Below, in pieces: positions 18,589-28,192 of a DNA stretch of 64,000 nucleotides; the stretch's first letter is position 1; each line of letters starts with the position of its first letter. Location: positions 2,852,001-2,916,000 of the forward strand of contig NZ_CP138214.1 in NCBI RefSeq assembly GCF_034043515.1, written 5' to 3'. The stretch comes from Pseudomonas sp. MUP55 (GTDB lineage: Bacteria > Pseudomonadota > Gammaproteobacteria > Pseudomonadales > Pseudomonadaceae). Position numbers and translations under genes: made by a program. The notes under the pieces are model-generated. The model was not told where the DNA came from, searched no databases, and saw nothing but the letters and a program-made list of their open reading frames with translations.

Positions 18589-18676
18589 CCGATAGCAGTG
18601 TGTCAGTCTCCGATGTGCTGACTGACACTCCGCTATCGGGAGCAAGCCCCCTCCCACATGTTTGTGTAGTGCACTT

Positions 18677-19117
18677 TCAGTCGGTCAGGGGCGGCAAGCG
18701 CCGTTTCACCGGGGTTTTCTTGACGATGGCGGTGTTGGTTTCGGCATACCCGTTGATCCGGTCCAGCAGGCTGTCCAGTTGGTCCATGGTGCGCACGTGC
18801 AGGCGGGCGATAAAGCAGTCTTCACCGGTGACCTTGTCGCATTCGGTGAATTCGGGGATCGCCTGGATCTGGCGTTCCACTTCCTGCAACTTGCCGGGCA
18901 GGGGGCGGATGCGCACGATGGCTTGCAGCAGGTAGCCAAAGTGTTTGGGGTCGATGTCGACGGTGTAATGGGTCAGCACGCCGCGTTCTTCCAGGCGGCG
19001 CAAGCGTTCGCCGACGCTGGGCGAAGACAGCCCGGTGATGCCCGCCAGAGCCTTGAGGGACAGGCGCGAGTCGTCCATCAAGGCGGCGATCAGTTGCTGG
19101 TCGATGGTGTCAATCAT
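18677..19117 (-). CDS. Lrp/AsnC-family transcriptional regulator
   Basis: 146 residues. The N-terminal HTH (DDSRLSLKALAGITGLSSPS, cited to 20) has the Lrp pattern, followed by the RLRRLEERGVL wing and a C-terminal ligand-binding domain of the RAM/AsnC type. It is divergent from the EamA exporter gene with a 109-bp shared gap. In many bacteria such pairs make the regulator control the exporter in response to an amino acid; here this is inference from layout. Confidence 0.9.
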   Translation of the reverse strand: MIDTIDQQLIAALMDDSRLSLKALAGITGLSSPSVGERLRRLEERGVLTHYTVDIDPKHFGYLLQAIVRIRPLPGKLQEVERQIQAIPEFTECDKVTGEDCFIARLHVRTMDQLDSLLDRINGYAETNTAIVKKTPVKRRLPPLTD

Positions 19118-19226
19118 GGGGTTCGCCTAATAAGTAAAGGTGAATCGACGGTTTGGCCTTTTTTAGTCGCTGGAGCGGCTGCCTCGCAGATTGCCATAAT
19201 TGAGCCTCACTTGAGGAGCATCAATC

Positions 19227-20135
19227 ATGGATACCGCTATCCGTCGCGGAATATGGGAAATGATCGCCGCCATGCTGATCTCCGGCACCATCGGCTGGTT
19301 TGTGTTGGTGTCGGGCGTGTCAGTGATCGAAGTGGTGTTCTGGCGCTGTGTAATCGGGGCGCTGGCGCTGCTGCTGGTGTGCGCATGGCTCGGCTACCTG
19401 CGGCTGGACCTGCTCAACCGGGCCAAGTTTGGGCTGGCGGTGCTCAGCGGTGTGGCCATTGTCGGCAACTGGCTGCTGCTGTTCGAATCCTACTCGCACG
19501 CGTCGATTGCCATCAGTACGGCAGTCTATAACGTGCAGCCGTTCCTGTTGGTGATGCTGGCGGCGGTGTTTCTCGGTGAGAAAATCACCCTGCAGAAAAT
19601 CACCTGGTTGAGTGTGGCGTTTCTCGGCATGCTGGCGATTGTCATGGCCCATGGTGGGCAACCGGGTGGCGAGGACTATTTGACCGGCATCGCACTGGCC
19701 CTGGGCGCTGCGTTTTTGTACGCGGTTGCCGCGCTGATCATCAAGCAGCTCAAGGTGGTTCCGCCGCATTTGATGGCCTTGATCCAGGTAGCTACCGGCG
19801 CGGTGTTGCTGGCGCCGCTGGTGCCCTGGGACCGCTTGCCCGCGTCGACCGACGCCTGGGCGGCACTGGCGACCCTTGGCCTGGTGCACACGGGTTTGAT
19901 GTACGTGCTGTTGTACGGGGCGATTCAGAAGCTGCCGACTGCGATGACCGGCGCATTGTCGTTCATCTACCCGATTGCGGCGATCTTCGTTGACTGGATC
20001 GCCTTCGGGCATCACCTGGGCTGGCTGCAGTGGTTGGGTGTGGCGGCGATTTTGCTGGCCGCGGCGGGGTTGCAGCGGGGCTGGTGGTGGCCTCGTAACC
20101 TCGGTAGGAGCGAGCTTGCTTGCGAAGAACGCTGA
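19227..20135 (+). CDS. DMT-superfamily transporter (EamA)
   Basis: 302 residues, ten predicted membrane segments in two EamA repeats (about 10-135 and 148-285). Motifs include AISTAVYNVQPFLLVMLAAV in the first half and ALSFIYPIAAIFVDWIAFG in the second. The start at ATG 19227 has a good ribosome site (ttgaggagc). It probably exports an amino acid or metabolite. The last nine residues (RSELACEER) are encoded by the left arm of a REP sequence, so the C-terminus has been altered by that repeat. Confidence 0.88.
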   Translation: MDTAIRRGIWEMIAAMLISGTIGWFVLVSGVSVIEVVFWRCVIGALALLLVCAWLGYLRLDLLNRAKFGLAVLSGVAIVGNWLLLFESYSHASIAISTAVYNVQPFLLVMLAAVFLGEKITLQKITWLSVAFLGMLAIVMAHGGQPGGEDYLTGIALALGAAFLYAVAALIIKQLKVVPPHLMALIQVATGAVLLAPLVPWDRLPASTDAWAALATLGLVHTGLMYVLLYGAIQKLPTAMTGALSFIYPIAAIFVDWIAFGHHLGWLQWLGVAAILLAAAGLQRGWWWPRNLGRSELACEER

Positions 20136-20202
20136 CGATAACGCAGCTCATCGGGTTGATACGCGGCGTTCTCAGGTTTTTCGCGAGCAAGCTCGCTCCT
20201 AC
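20104..20202. repeat. REP pair overlapping the exporter stop
   Basis: Inverted arms gtaggagcgagcttgcttgc and gcgagcaagctcgctcctac. The left arm is inside the last codons of the EamA gene; the right arm ends 6 bp before the stop of the converging rlhA gene. It is a different REP class from the tgtgggaggg family elsewhere. Confidence 0.85.
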
Positions 20203-20208
20203 AGAGGG

Positions 20209-22188
20209 TCAGTGTGTGCCTTGGAAAATGATGTTTTCCGGATTGAAATGCTCCACCGCGCTGCCCGGCTGCGGCAAACCCAGGATGTGCCCCTTGATCT
20301 TGCCCACCACGTGCATCTCGCACGGCTTGCAGTCGAACTTCAGCGTGAGGACTTCATCGCCGTGGATCAACTGCATCGGTGCCACTTTGGTCTTCACGCC
20401 CGTTACACCCTTGGCCTGTTTAGGGCACAGGTTGAACGAGAAACGCAGGCAGTGCTTGGTGATCATCACCGGTACTTCGCCAGTTTCTTCGTGGGCCTCG
20501 AAGGCGGCATCGATCAGCTTCACCCCGTGACGGTGGTAGAAGTCGCGGGCCTTCTGGTTGTAGACGTTGGCCAGGAACGACAGGTGCGCGTCCGGGTATA
20601 CCGGCGGCGGGGTGGTTTCGGCTTTGCGTCCACCGCGTGGGTGAGCGGCCACACGGGCAGCGGTCAGCACTTCGATCACCTCACGGCGTAAAGCCTTGAG
20701 CTGCGAGTTGGGGATGAAGAACGCCTGCGGCGCATCCAGTTGGATGTCGGTCGCGTGGTATTCGGTGGTGCCCAGTTGGCCAAGCAGGTCGCGCAGTGTG
20801 TCCAGCGCCTGTTCCGGTTTGTTGGCCACGCCAAACGGGCCGGGCAGGGTGACGCTGGCGCTGATGCCTTCTTCGCTGGTGGCGGTGACTTCCAGCTGTT
20901 CTTCGCGCAGACGAGCCGCCCAGGTCAGGCCAATACGCCGCTCGGACGAGGTCTTGAGCAGCGCCTGTTGCCAGTTGTGGTCCAGGTTGCGGTTCAGCGG
21001 ATGGTTTGGGCGTAGCTGGTGCAGGCCGGCCGGCATCTCGTTGGGTTCGACGCGGTAGCGGTAGCGCTTCTCGCCGTCCTCCTCGAACTCGCCCTTGGGC
21101 TCGGCGATATTGGCGCGAAAACCCACCACTTCACGCTTGACCAGCACATTCAGGCCGTCGCCGTTGGACAGCGGCTCATGGGTGACCACCTGCAAGTCGC
21201 GCTTGCCGGCTTTTTCCACCACGCCGACCGGCAGGCCGGTGAAGGTCGGGGTGTCGAAGGCGCCGATATCGACCTTGCGGTCGGTGACGAAATAGTCGGT
21301 GCTGCCACGGTGGAAGGTTTTTTCCGGGTCGGGCAGGAAGAAGTGCGCGGTACGCCCGCTGGAGGCGCGAGCCAGGTCCGGGCGGTCTTCAAGCACGTCA
21401 TCCAGGCGCTGGCGGTAATAGGCGGTGATGTTCTTCACATAGCCCATGTCCTTGTAACGACCTTCGATCTTGAACGAGCGCACGCCGGCTTCGACCAGCG
21501 CGCGAATGTTGGCGCTCTGGTTGTTGTCTTTCATCGACAGCAGGTGCTTTTCAAAGGCGACGACGCGGCCCTGGTCATCTTTCAAGGTGTACGGCAGGCG
21601 GCAGGCCTGGGAGCAATCGCCACGGTTGGCGCTGCGGCCGTTCTGCGCGTGGGAGATATTGCACTGCCCAGAGAACGCCACGCACAAGGCGCCGTGGATG
21701 AAGAACTCGATGGCGGCATCGGTCTCATCAGCGATGGCGCGGATCTCTTGCAGGTTCAGCTCGCGAGCCAGTACCAACTGGGAGAAGCCGGCCTGGTCCA
21801 AAAACTTGGCCCGGCCGAGTGTGCGAATATCGGTCTGGGTGCTGGCGTGCAGCTCGATGGGCGGAATATCCAGCTCCATCACGCCCAGGTCTTGCACGAT
21901 CAGCGCATCGACACCGGCGTCGTAGAGCTGGTGGATCAGCTTGCGCGCCGGCTCCAGCTCGTTGTCATGCAAAATGGTGTTGATGGTGGTGAAGACGCGA
22001 GCGTGGTAACGCCGGGCGAATTCCACCAGCTGAGCGATATCGCTCACCTCGTTACACGCATTATGACGGGCGCCGAAGCTCGGCCCGCCGATATAAATGG
22101 CGTCGGCGCCATGCAAGATCGCCTCGCGAGCGATGGCAACATCGCGGGCAGGGCTGAGCAATTCCAGGTGGTGCTTGGGCAAGGACAT
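20209..22188 (-). CDS. rlhA: 23S rRNA 5-hydroxycytidine C2501 synthase (peptidase U32 family)
   Basis: 659 residues from ATG 22188; the frame is open 66 bp further but without a good start. It aligns from end to end in memory with E. coli YdcP/RlhA: ELLSPARDVAIAREAILHGA, GARHNACNE, NTILHDNELEPA, the cysteine cluster GDCSQACRLPY and HCLRFSFNLCPKQAKG. RlhA hydroxylates C2501 of 23S rRNA with prephenate-dependent factors and an Fe-S centre. It stands alone and converges with the exporter gene. Confidence 0.93.
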   Translation of the reverse strand: MSLPKHHLELLSPARDVAIAREAILHGADAIYIGGPSFGARHNACNEVSDIAQLVEFARRYHARVFTTINTILHDNELEPARKLIHQLYDAGVDALIVQDLGVMELDIPPIELHASTQTDIRTLGRAKFLDQAGFSQLVLARELNLQEIRAIADETDAAIEFFIHGALCVAFSGQCNISHAQNGRSANRGDCSQACRLPYTLKDDQGRVVAFEKHLLSMKDNNQSANIRALVEAGVRSFKIEGRYKDMGYVKNITAYYRQRLDDVLEDRPDLARASSGRTAHFFLPDPEKTFHRGSTDYFVTDRKVDIGAFDTPTFTGLPVGVVEKAGKRDLQVVTHEPLSNGDGLNVLVKREVVGFRANIAEPKGEFEEDGEKRYRYRVEPNEMPAGLHQLRPNHPLNRNLDHNWQQALLKTSSERRIGLTWAARLREEQLEVTATSEEGISASVTLPGPFGVANKPEQALDTLRDLLGQLGTTEYHATDIQLDAPQAFFIPNSQLKALRREVIEVLTAARVAAHPRGGRKAETTPPPVYPDAHLSFLANVYNQKARDFYHRHGVKLIDAAFEAHEETGEVPVMITKHCLRFSFNLCPKQAKGVTGVKTKVAPMQLIHGDEVLTLKFDCKPCEMHVVGKIKGHILGLPQPGSAVEHFNPENIIFQGTH

Positions 22189-22278
22189 AGTTTTTTTAGT
22201 CAGGCTTGTCACGGTCGAGACGCGCATTGTAGCTGCGAAAAGTCTTACCGGCATCTACCGCAGGGCTTATGGACTCAA

Positions 22279-22367
22279 TGTGGGAGGGGGGTTGCCCTCG
22301 ATGGCGGTGGGTCAGTCACATATGCGCTGACTGACACGCCCTCATCGGGGGCAAGCCCCCTCCCACA
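22279..22367. repeat. REP doublet, copy 1
   Basis: Arms tgtgggaggggggttgcc and gcaagccccctcccaca around ggtgggtcagtcacatatgc. The loop is identical to that of copy 2. Confidence 0.85.
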
Positions 22368-22374
22368 TTTTGAC

Positions 22375-22410
22375 CCGAGTCAGGTCTTGGCTGCGGTCGT
22401 CAATTCGACG
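22375..22410 (-). pseudogene. Relic of a RidA-type C-terminus
   Basis: Read leftward this stretch ends NVELTTAAKT-stop, against RVEVTAMAAKA-stop in the intact RidA gene. The nucleotides align over 36 bases with a 3-bp indel. It sits 8 bp after REP copy 1, as the intact tail does after REP copy 2. No upstream part of a gene remains, so it is a duplicated or decayed tail. Confidence 0.6.
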
Positions 22411-22485
22411 TTGCTTTGCCACGGGAAGAAAACCTGACGATGCCAGGTGCCTGTAGCAATAATCCCTGACACAACAGCGATCACA

Positions 22486-22573
22486 TGTGGGAGGGGGCTT
22501 GCCCCCGATGGCGGTGGGTCAGTCACATATGCGCTGACTGACACGCCCTCATCGGAGCAAGCCCCCTCCCACA
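22486..22573. repeat. REP doublet, copy 2
   Basis: Arms tgtgggagggggcttgcccc and gcaagccccctcccaca with the same loop as copy 1. The offset to copy 1 is 207 bp. Confidence 0.85.
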
Positions 22574-22586
22574 TTTTTGAACCGAG

Positions 22587-22967
22587 TCAGGCCTTGGCAG
22601 CCATCGCCGTCACTTCGACACGCATGCCTTCTACAGCCAATGCGGCAACACCCACCGCCGCCCGTACTGGCCATGGCTCGGCGAAAAAGCGCTTGTAGAC
22701 TTCGTTGAACGCGGCGCGGTCGGCCATGTCGGTGAGGTAGATGGTCAGGTGCATCACCCGGTCCATGGAACTGCCGGCTTTTTCCAGCGCGACTTTCAGC
22801 GCTTGCAGGGTGCATTCGCTTTGCAGGGTGATATCGCCCAGTTCCAGGCTGCCGTCGGCATGGGTTGGAATCTGGGTGGAGACCAGGATGCCGTTAAATT
22901 CGATTACATCGGATGAGATCGAATCGGCATCCGGATCGGGGGTGAACTGTAGATCGTGGTTTGCCAT
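22587..22967 (-). CDS. RidA/YjgF family protein
   Basis: 126 residues from ATG 22967, preceded by a good ribosome site (gagaggtttt). The frame is open upstream, but homologues begin here. Family features are FNGILVSTQIPTHADGS, DITLQSECTLQALKVALEKA and the C-terminal RAAVGVAALAVEGMRVEVTA. RidA proteins hydrolyse reactive enamine/imine intermediates; the catalytic Arg is expected in the RAAVGV segment. The version here belongs to a divergent RidA subgroup, so its substrate may differ from 2-aminoacrylate. Confidence 0.85.
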   Translation of the reverse strand: MANHDLQFTPDPDADSISSDVIEFNGILVSTQIPTHADGSLELGDITLQSECTLQALKVALEKAGSSMDRVMHLTIYLTDMADRAAFNEVYKRFFAEPWPVRAAVGVAALAVEGMRVEVTAMAAKA

Positions 22968-23150
22968 GAAAAAACCTCTCGCGTTGGCGTAAACGGTGCC
23001 CGGCAGTCTAACCACTGAGGACCTGCGGGTCACGGTGGTTGTCAGTGGTTTTTTGACGTCAAAAAAGAAAATCCTGCGCCAGGTAAAGTCGCTCAAGGCC
23101 GCGCCGATAGCGAGTTAGAGACTGATTCTCTGCACGCTGAGGGCGACATC

Positions 23151-24506
23151 ATGTTCAACGCTAAACTCAAACAAGAACTGGCGACCAGGACGGTCGAAGT
23201 CAATGAGTACAAAGGACTGATTGCTGCACTCGAACGCTCCATGGCCGTCGTCGAGTTCGACCTCAATGGCAAGGTGTTGCGTGCGAACGATAATTTCCTG
23301 AATACCTTGGGCTACAGCCGTGACCAATTGGCCGGCAAGTCCCATCGCGACTTTTGCTCCCCATCCCTTACCGGCAGCCCGGCCTACGCTCAGTTATGGA
23401 GCGACCTGCGCGCCGGCAAGTTTGTCTCCGGCACGTTCAAACGCGTGCACAGCAACGGCGCGACCATTTGGCTGGAGGCAAGCTATAACCCACTGATGGA
23501 TGAGCGCGGGCAGGTGTTGAAGGTGGTCAAGTACGCGCTGGACGTCACCGCCAAGGTCGAACAGGAAGCTGCCACCCGCAGCAAACTCGCCGCACTGGAC
23601 CGGGCGATGGCGGTCATCGAGTTTGATTTGAGCGGCCAGGTGCTGGACGCCAATCCCAACTTCCAGCAGGTGATGGGCTATTCGCTGGCGGAGCTCAAAG
23701 GCAAGCACCACCGATTGTTTTGCGAGCCGAGCCTGATCAACAGCAGTGAATACGCCGATTTCTGGCGCCGCTTGAATAACGGTGAGTTTTTTACCGGCCA
23801 ATTCAAACGGCTCGGCAAGCATGGTCGGGTCGTGTGGCTGGAGGCCAGTTACAACCCGGTCTACGACGGCGACGGCAAGCTGGTCAAGATCGTCAAGTTT
23901 GCCAGCGATATCACCGAGCGTGTCGAGAAGTTCGAGGAAGACTCGCGCGGGGCGTCCCGGGCTTATCATATTTCGTCCGAGACCGAGCGCTTTGCCGAAC
24001 ACGGCACTCAGGTGATCCAGGACACCGCCACCGAGATGCGCCGCATTGCCGAGAATATCGGCGCTTCGGCGCGGTTGGTGGGGCAGTTGGGCGATCGTTC
24101 CGAGCAGATCACCGCGATCGTCAATACCATTCGCGGGATTGCCGACCAGACCAACCTGTTGGCGCTTAACGCGGCCATCGAGGCGGCACGCGCCGGTGAT
24201 CAGGGCCGCGGCTTTGCGGTGGTGGCCGATGAGGTCAGGCAACTGGCGGGGCGTACCAGCCGCTCCACTGCGGAGATCGCTGACATGATCGGCATGATCC
24301 TGACCGAAACCCGTGATGCCGTGAGCAGCATGAACGCCACCCAGGAAGGCGCGCAGCGCGGCGTGAGCCTGGCCGATCAGGCCGGATCGGTGATTTTGCA
24401 GATCCGCACCAGTACCAGCGATGCGGTGCAGGCGGTGAGCATGTTTGCCTCCAAGCTGGACGAGTCGGAGGTCATTCCCAAGGCCGCGGTGGGTTGGGTC
24501 GGCTAA
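23151..24506 (+). CDS. Soluble PAS-PAS chemoreceptor (Aer-like)
   Basis: 451 residues without signal peptide or membrane helix. Two PAS domains lie at about 25-125 and 147-250. Both contain a VxEFDLxGxVLxANxNF pattern and a [16 protein letters not shown] end, so they arose by duplication. The C-terminal half is an MCP signalling hairpin with the conserved tip [21 protein letters not shown] cytosolic sensor of redox or metabolic state acting on CheA is likely. Downstream helices are shorter than in full-length receptors. Confidence 0.9.
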   Translation: MFNAKLKQELATRTVEVNEYKGLIAALERSMAVVEFDLNGKVLRANDNFLNTLGYSRDQLAGKSHRDFCSPSLTGSPAYAQLWSDLRAGKFVSGTFKRVHSNGATIWLEASYNPLMDERGQVLKVVKYALDVTAKVEQEAATRSKLAALDRAMAVIEFDLSGQVLDANPNFQQVMGYSLAELKGKHHRLFCEPSLINSSEYADFWRRLNNGEFFTGQFKRLGKHGRVVWLEASYNPVYDGDGKLVKIVKFASDITERVEKFEEDSRGASRAYHISSETERFAEHGTQVIQDTATEMRRIAENIGASARLVGQLGDRSEQITAIVNTIRGIADQTNLLALNAAIEAARAGDQGRGFAVVADEVRQLAGRTSRSTAEIADMIGMILTETRDAVSSMNATQEGAQRGVSLADQAGSVILQIRTSTSDAVQAVSMFASKLDESEVIPKAAVGWVG

Positions 24507-24529
24507 TCCGGTCCATTAAACGCCCGCTC

Positions 24530-24558
24530 CCGGTGCCGATCGCCAAGACCCGCACCGG
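24530..24558. terminator. Possible hairpin between convergent genes
   Basis: ccggtgc and gcaccgg pair over 7 bp with a 15-base loop between the chemoreceptor and decarboxylase stops. There is no U-tract, so termination is only a guess. Confidence 0.3.
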
Positions 24559-24566
24559 CGCACGAT

Positions 24567-25436
24567 TTACTCTTTCACATCCATGAATTCTTCAGCCCAC
24601 GCCACATAGCTTTCCGGCAAGGTGTAGGTGTGCGTCAGCTCGGTAGCGCTGAGGTTCGAAGTGCTGTGGGTCAACTGGCGTTGCGCCCGCAGGCTGTCGT
24701 AAGTGGCTTTGATCGCGGCGAAGTACGCGCCGTGTCCGGCCACCACGATGCGCACGCCCAGGCTCGCCAGGCGCTCGCTGTCATGCAGCTGCGGGTTGCC
24801 GTAGGTCACCAGCATCAGCGGCACGCTGAGGTTTTCGGCGATTTTTTCCAGGTGGTCGAAGTCTTTGACCCCGACCATGCAGATCCCGTCGGCGCCGGCC
24901 TTTTCATACGCCTGGGTGCGGGCGATGACGTCTTCGGTCGGCAGAACACCGGCGTTGGTACGGGCAATGATCGACAGTTCAGGATCGACACGCGCTTCGA
25001 GCGCCGCCTTGACCTTGCCGATGCCTTCTTCGACGGAGATCAGGTCCGTGGATTTACGCCCGAATTGCGCTGGCAGCAGGGTGTCTTCGATGGTCAAAGC
25101 CGCAACGCCGGCGCGTTCGAGCTCTTCAACCGTACGCATCACGTTAAGGGCATTGCCGTAGCCGTGGTCGGCGTCTGCAATGAATGGTAATTGCGCAACG
25201 CGGCCGATACGGGTGGCCTGTTCGACGAACTCACTCAGGGTAATCAACGCAAAATCAGGGGCCGCCAGTACCTGCAGGGAGGCGACGGAGCCGCCGAGGA
25301 TACCCACCTCAAAACCCAGGTCTGCCGCGATACGGGCGGACATGGGGTCGAATACCGAGGCGGTTTCAACACAGATGGGCTTGGCAAGCAGTTCGCGAAA
25401 GTTACGGCGCAGCGCTGAGTGAGAGATCTTGGGCAT
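24567..25436 (-). CDS. Oxaloacetate decarboxylase of the PEP-mutase/isocitrate-lyase family
   Basis: 289 residues. Family blocks are [20 protein letters not shown] near the N-terminus, [20 protein letters not shown] (metal-binding DADHGYG), [15 protein letters not shown] and VTYGNPQ. They match the P. aeruginosa PA4872 group, which decarboxylates oxaloacetate to pyruvate with Mg2+. The isocitrate lyase catalytic Cys motif KKCGH is absent, as expected. It stands alone, converging with the chemoreceptor gene. Confidence 0.87.
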   Translation of the reverse strand: MPKISHSALRRNFRELLAKPICVETASVFDPMSARIAADLGFEVGILGGSVASLQVLAAPDFALITLSEFVEQATRIGRVAQLPFIADADHGYGNALNVMRTVEELERAGVAALTIEDTLLPAQFGRKSTDLISVEEGIGKVKAALEARVDPELSIIARTNAGVLPTEDVIARTQAYEKAGADGICMVGVKDFDHLEKIAENLSVPLMLVTYGNPQLHDSERLASLGVRIVVAGHGAYFAAIKATYDSLRAQRQLTHSTSNLSATELTHTYTLPESYVAWAEEFMDVKE

Positions 25437-25723
25437 GTTCTTTCCTGGCTTTTGGTCATCGTCAAGTGACGATCAATGTCTATTCGTGGTGGCGTGAGAT
25501 TACCACGCAGAGGGCCGGGGATTTATGACGTTTGAGCGCGGGCAATGTCCCTTGCGCGGCGATGGCGCAACAAAATGCAATATGTGCATTTTTATCGAAT
25601 TACGTTATGCAATATAAATATTTTACATGTCTTGCTTATAACCTCATCGTAGCCCCTTACAACCCTTACCGAGACCGCACGCGCGGATCGACTTGACGTG
25701 CCTCACGGCATCTGGAGACGAAC

Positions 25724-26680
25724 GTGCGTTACCTGAAAAAACTGGCGACTGGCATCGCCACCGCATTGCTGTGCCTGAGCGCTCACGCGCAAACGCTGGT
25801 GGTGGGCGATCAAAGCTACAACGCCCAAGCGGTGATGGAAGCGGCGGGGGTGCTTGACGATCTGCCTTACACCCTTGAGTGGAAGCAATTCACGGCCGGT
25901 TCGCCGGTGGCCGAAGCGCTCAATGTCGGCAGCCTGGACATCGGCCTGCTGGGTGACGCACCGGTGTTGTTCCTGGGCGCATTGGGCGCACCGATCAAGG
26001 TGATTGCGGTGAGTCGGCAAAACCTGGCGGGGGTGGCCATTCTGGTCAGGCAGGATTCGTCGATCCACAGCCTGGCGGACCTGGCGGGCAAACGCGCAGC
26101 CATCTGGAAAGGCTCCTGGAGCCAGCAACTGCTGTTGAGCGCCTTGGACAAAGCCGGCGTCGCCCACGACTCGCTGGAGTTGCGCTACCTCAGCGCACTG
26201 GACGCCTCCCATGCGCTGGAAGGCGGTTCGGTGGACGTCATTGCCACCTGGGAGCCCTACGTTACCCAGCAGGAACGCCAGGGTGCTCGGGTACTCGCGA
26301 CGGCCGAGGGCTTGATTCCCGCGCAGAGCTTCGTCGCCGCCAACGCCAAGGCGATCGACGACAAGCGTGCGCCCATCGGCGATTTCCTCCAGCGCCTGAA
26401 AAAAGCCCGCGACTGGGCGCGCCAGAACCCGGCCAACACCAATGCCTACGCCGATGCGTGGGCCAAACGCACCCGCGCCGACGCCGAAATAGCACGCGTC
26501 TGGTTTGCAAGGGCACGCACCACGGTCGAACCGCTGAGCGCCGAGGCGCCTGTCGAGGCGCAAAAGACCGTGGACTTTTTCGCCAGCCAAGGGCTGGTCA
26601 AGTCCTACCCGGCCGCCAGCCTGTTTGACCCGTCATTCAGCGCGGCCCTGCAGCCCGCCGTCGTGCAAACACAGCCCTGA
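25724..26680 (+). CDS. Aliphatic sulfonate-type ABC substrate-binding protein (SsuA-like)
   Basis: 318 residues with GTG start and a ribosome site tggagac. Signal peptide about 1-22 (VRYLKKLATGIATALLCLSA core). The mature part has the SsuA/TauA fold: TLEWKQFTAGSPVAEALNVG, DIGLLGDAPVL, GKRAAIWKGSWSQQ and ALEGGSVDVIATWEPYV. It binds an alkyl sulfonate or sulfur compound. No permease or ATPase gene adjoins; the LLM monooxygenase gene follows 23 bp later, which fits release of sulfite from the same compound class. The upstream gap is AT-rich and may be a sulfur-responsive promoter. Confidence 0.88.
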   Translation: MRYLKKLATGIATALLCLSAHAQTLVVGDQSYNAQAVMEAAGVLDDLPYTLEWKQFTAGSPVAEALNVGSLDIGLLGDAPVLFLGALGAPIKVIAVSRQNLAGVAILVRQDSSIHSLADLAGKRAAIWKGSWSQQLLLSALDKAGVAHDSLELRYLSALDASHALEGGSVDVIATWEPYVTQQERQGARVLATAEGLIPAQSFVAANAKAIDDKRAPIGDFLQRLKKARDWARQNPANTNAYADAWAKRTRADAEIARVWFARARTTVEPLSAEAPVEAQKTVDFFASQGLVKSYPAASLFDPSFSAALQPAVVQTQP

Positions 26681-26703
26681 ATACGCCAAGGAATCGATCC
26701 GAC

Positions 26704-28026
26704 ATGACCAAACGACAGCTCAAACTGGGCGCCTTGACCATGGGCTGCGGTGGCCCGGGCCGCCATAACCTGTGGCTCGATCCGCAGTTGCCGACCGACG
26801 CCAGCGTTAACATCGACTGGTACATCGACATCGCACGCCAGGCCGAGGCAGCGTTGTTCGACCTGATCTTTATCGTCGACAGTCAATTCATCACCCCAGG
26901 CTCGCCTTCTCATTACCTCAATCGCCTGGAACCACTGACGCTGTTATCGGCATTGGCCGTGAGTACGCGGCATATCGGCCTGGTGGGTACGCTGACCACG
27001 TCCTACAACGCGCCGTATAACGTTGCGCGGCGCCTGGCGTCCCTGGATTTGATCAGCAAAGGCCGCGCCGGCTGGAACGTGGTAACCAGCGGCGATGCCG
27101 GCACTGCCGGCAATTACAGCCTTGACGAGCATTATGACTACACCACGCGCTACGGCCGCGCCGCCGAACATGTGCAGGTGGTGCAGGGGCTGTGGAACTC
27201 TTATGAGGACGACGCCTTTGTGCGCGACCGCGCCACCGGGCAGTTTCTCGACCCGAGCAAACTGCATCGCCTGAATCACCAGGGCGAGCACTTTTCGGTG
27301 GTCGGCCCGCTGAACATCCAGCGCTCCCCCCAGGGCCAGCCGGTGATCTTCCAGGCCGGGGATTCCGAGCAAGGCCGCGACCTGGGCGCCGCGACCGCCG
27401 ATGTGATCTTCACCCACGCGGCCAGCATCGAGCAGGGCCAGGCGTTTTACCGCGATATAAAGGGCAGGGCGGTGGCCGCAGGCCGCGATCCGGAGCAACT
27501 GTTGATCATGCCGGGTGCCGAGGTATATGTCGGCGACACCGATGAGCACGCCCGTGAAATCGAGCGCCATTATCACCAGACTGATCACAGTTTCGAGCTT
27601 GCGCTCAAAGAGTTCGGGCGTAATTTCGGCTGGCACGACTTCAGCCAGTACGACCTCGACGCGCCGTTCCCCCAGCAGAGCCTGGAAGCGGCGCGCAGCA
27701 GCTTTTTCACTGCAGCCAAACGCATCGCCGATCAGGCCCGCGAGCAGGGTTTCAGCCTGCGCCAGGCCGTGGAGTTTGGCCGACAGCTGCGACCTGGGGC
27801 TTTCACCGGCACGGCCGACACGGTTGCGCAAAAAATGGCGGACTGGCTGCAGGCGCAGGCCGTGGATGGGTTCAACATTTACATCGGGCACCCGGAGCAA
27901 TTTGCCCGGTTCACGCGGCAGGTCATTCCGTTGCTGCAGGAGCGCGGTGTCTACCGCACCGCGTACGAAGGCAAGACGTTGCGCGACAGCCTGGGACTGG
28001 ACATTCCGGCGTTTGCGCGCCGTTAG
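26704..28026 (+). CDS. LLM-class flavin-dependent monooxygenase (NtaA/SnaA/DszA family)
   Basis: 440 residues. Conserved stretches are TMGCGGPGRHNLWLDP at the N-terminus, GTLTTSYNAPYNVARRLASL, SKGRAGWNVVTSGD and PVIFQAGDSEQGRDLGA, all typical of the NtaA/DszA branch that uses reduced FMN delivered by a separate reductase. It likely oxidises a sulfur or amine compound taken up with help of the binding protein encoded just upstream (23-bp gap). No flavin reductase gene is in the window. Confidence 0.9.
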   Translation: MTKRQLKLGALTMGCGGPGRHNLWLDPQLPTDASVNIDWYIDIARQAEAALFDLIFIVDSQFITPGSPSHYLNRLEPLTLLSALAVSTRHIGLVGTLTTSYNAPYNVARRLASLDLISKGRAGWNVVTSGDAGTAGNYSLDEHYDYTTRYGRAAEHVQVVQGLWNSYEDDAFVRDRATGQFLDPSKLHRLNHQGEHFSVVGPLNIQRSPQGQPVIFQAGDSEQGRDLGAATADVIFTHAASIEQGQAFYRDIKGRAVAAGRDPEQLLIMPGAEVYVGDTDEHAREIERHYHQTDHSFELALKEFGRNFGWHDFSQYDLDAPFPQQSLEAARSSFFTAAKRIADQAREQGFSLRQAVEFGRQLRPGAFTGTADTVAQKMADWLQAQAVDGFNIYIGHPEQFARFTRQVIPLLQERGVYRTAYEGKTLRDSLGLDIPAFARR

Positions 28027-28192
28027 GTCGGCGCTCCTTGGCACAGCGGTGAACGCCAAACATCCCCGTTTGGCACAACTGCTGTGCGAATCGAGGGATT
28101 AATCCTCCGCCGCACCTATGCCTATAGTCCACTCACCCACGCAGCGCACTCAACGGCGCCGTGCATACCCGTCGCAGACTGAGGTGAGCCTG

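Larger units (their letters stand above)
18073..18658. repeat. REP pair interrupted by an insertion
   Basis: The left arm ends gggcttgcccgatagcag at 18097. The right part restarts with gatagcagtgtgtcag at about 18591 and ends agcaagccccctcccaca at 18658. Removing the intervening element and one 10-bp copy restores a normal REP doublet of about 90 bp. Confidence 0.75.
18048..18676. other. Gene-free gap filled by repeats
   Basis: 629 bp between the kinase and the Lrp gene. It consists almost entirely of a REP pair split by a MITE-like insertion (entries below). A 94-codon open frame inside the insertion (18259-18543) resembles short proteins often predicted in such Pseudomonas repeats and is probably not a gene. 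Confidence 0.7.
22189..22586. other. Gene-free gap with duplicated REP units
   Basis: 398 bp between rlhA and the RidA gene. It holds two REP doublets 207 bp apart and a relic of a second RidA C-terminus, described separately. Nothing else gene-like is seen. Confidence 0.7.
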
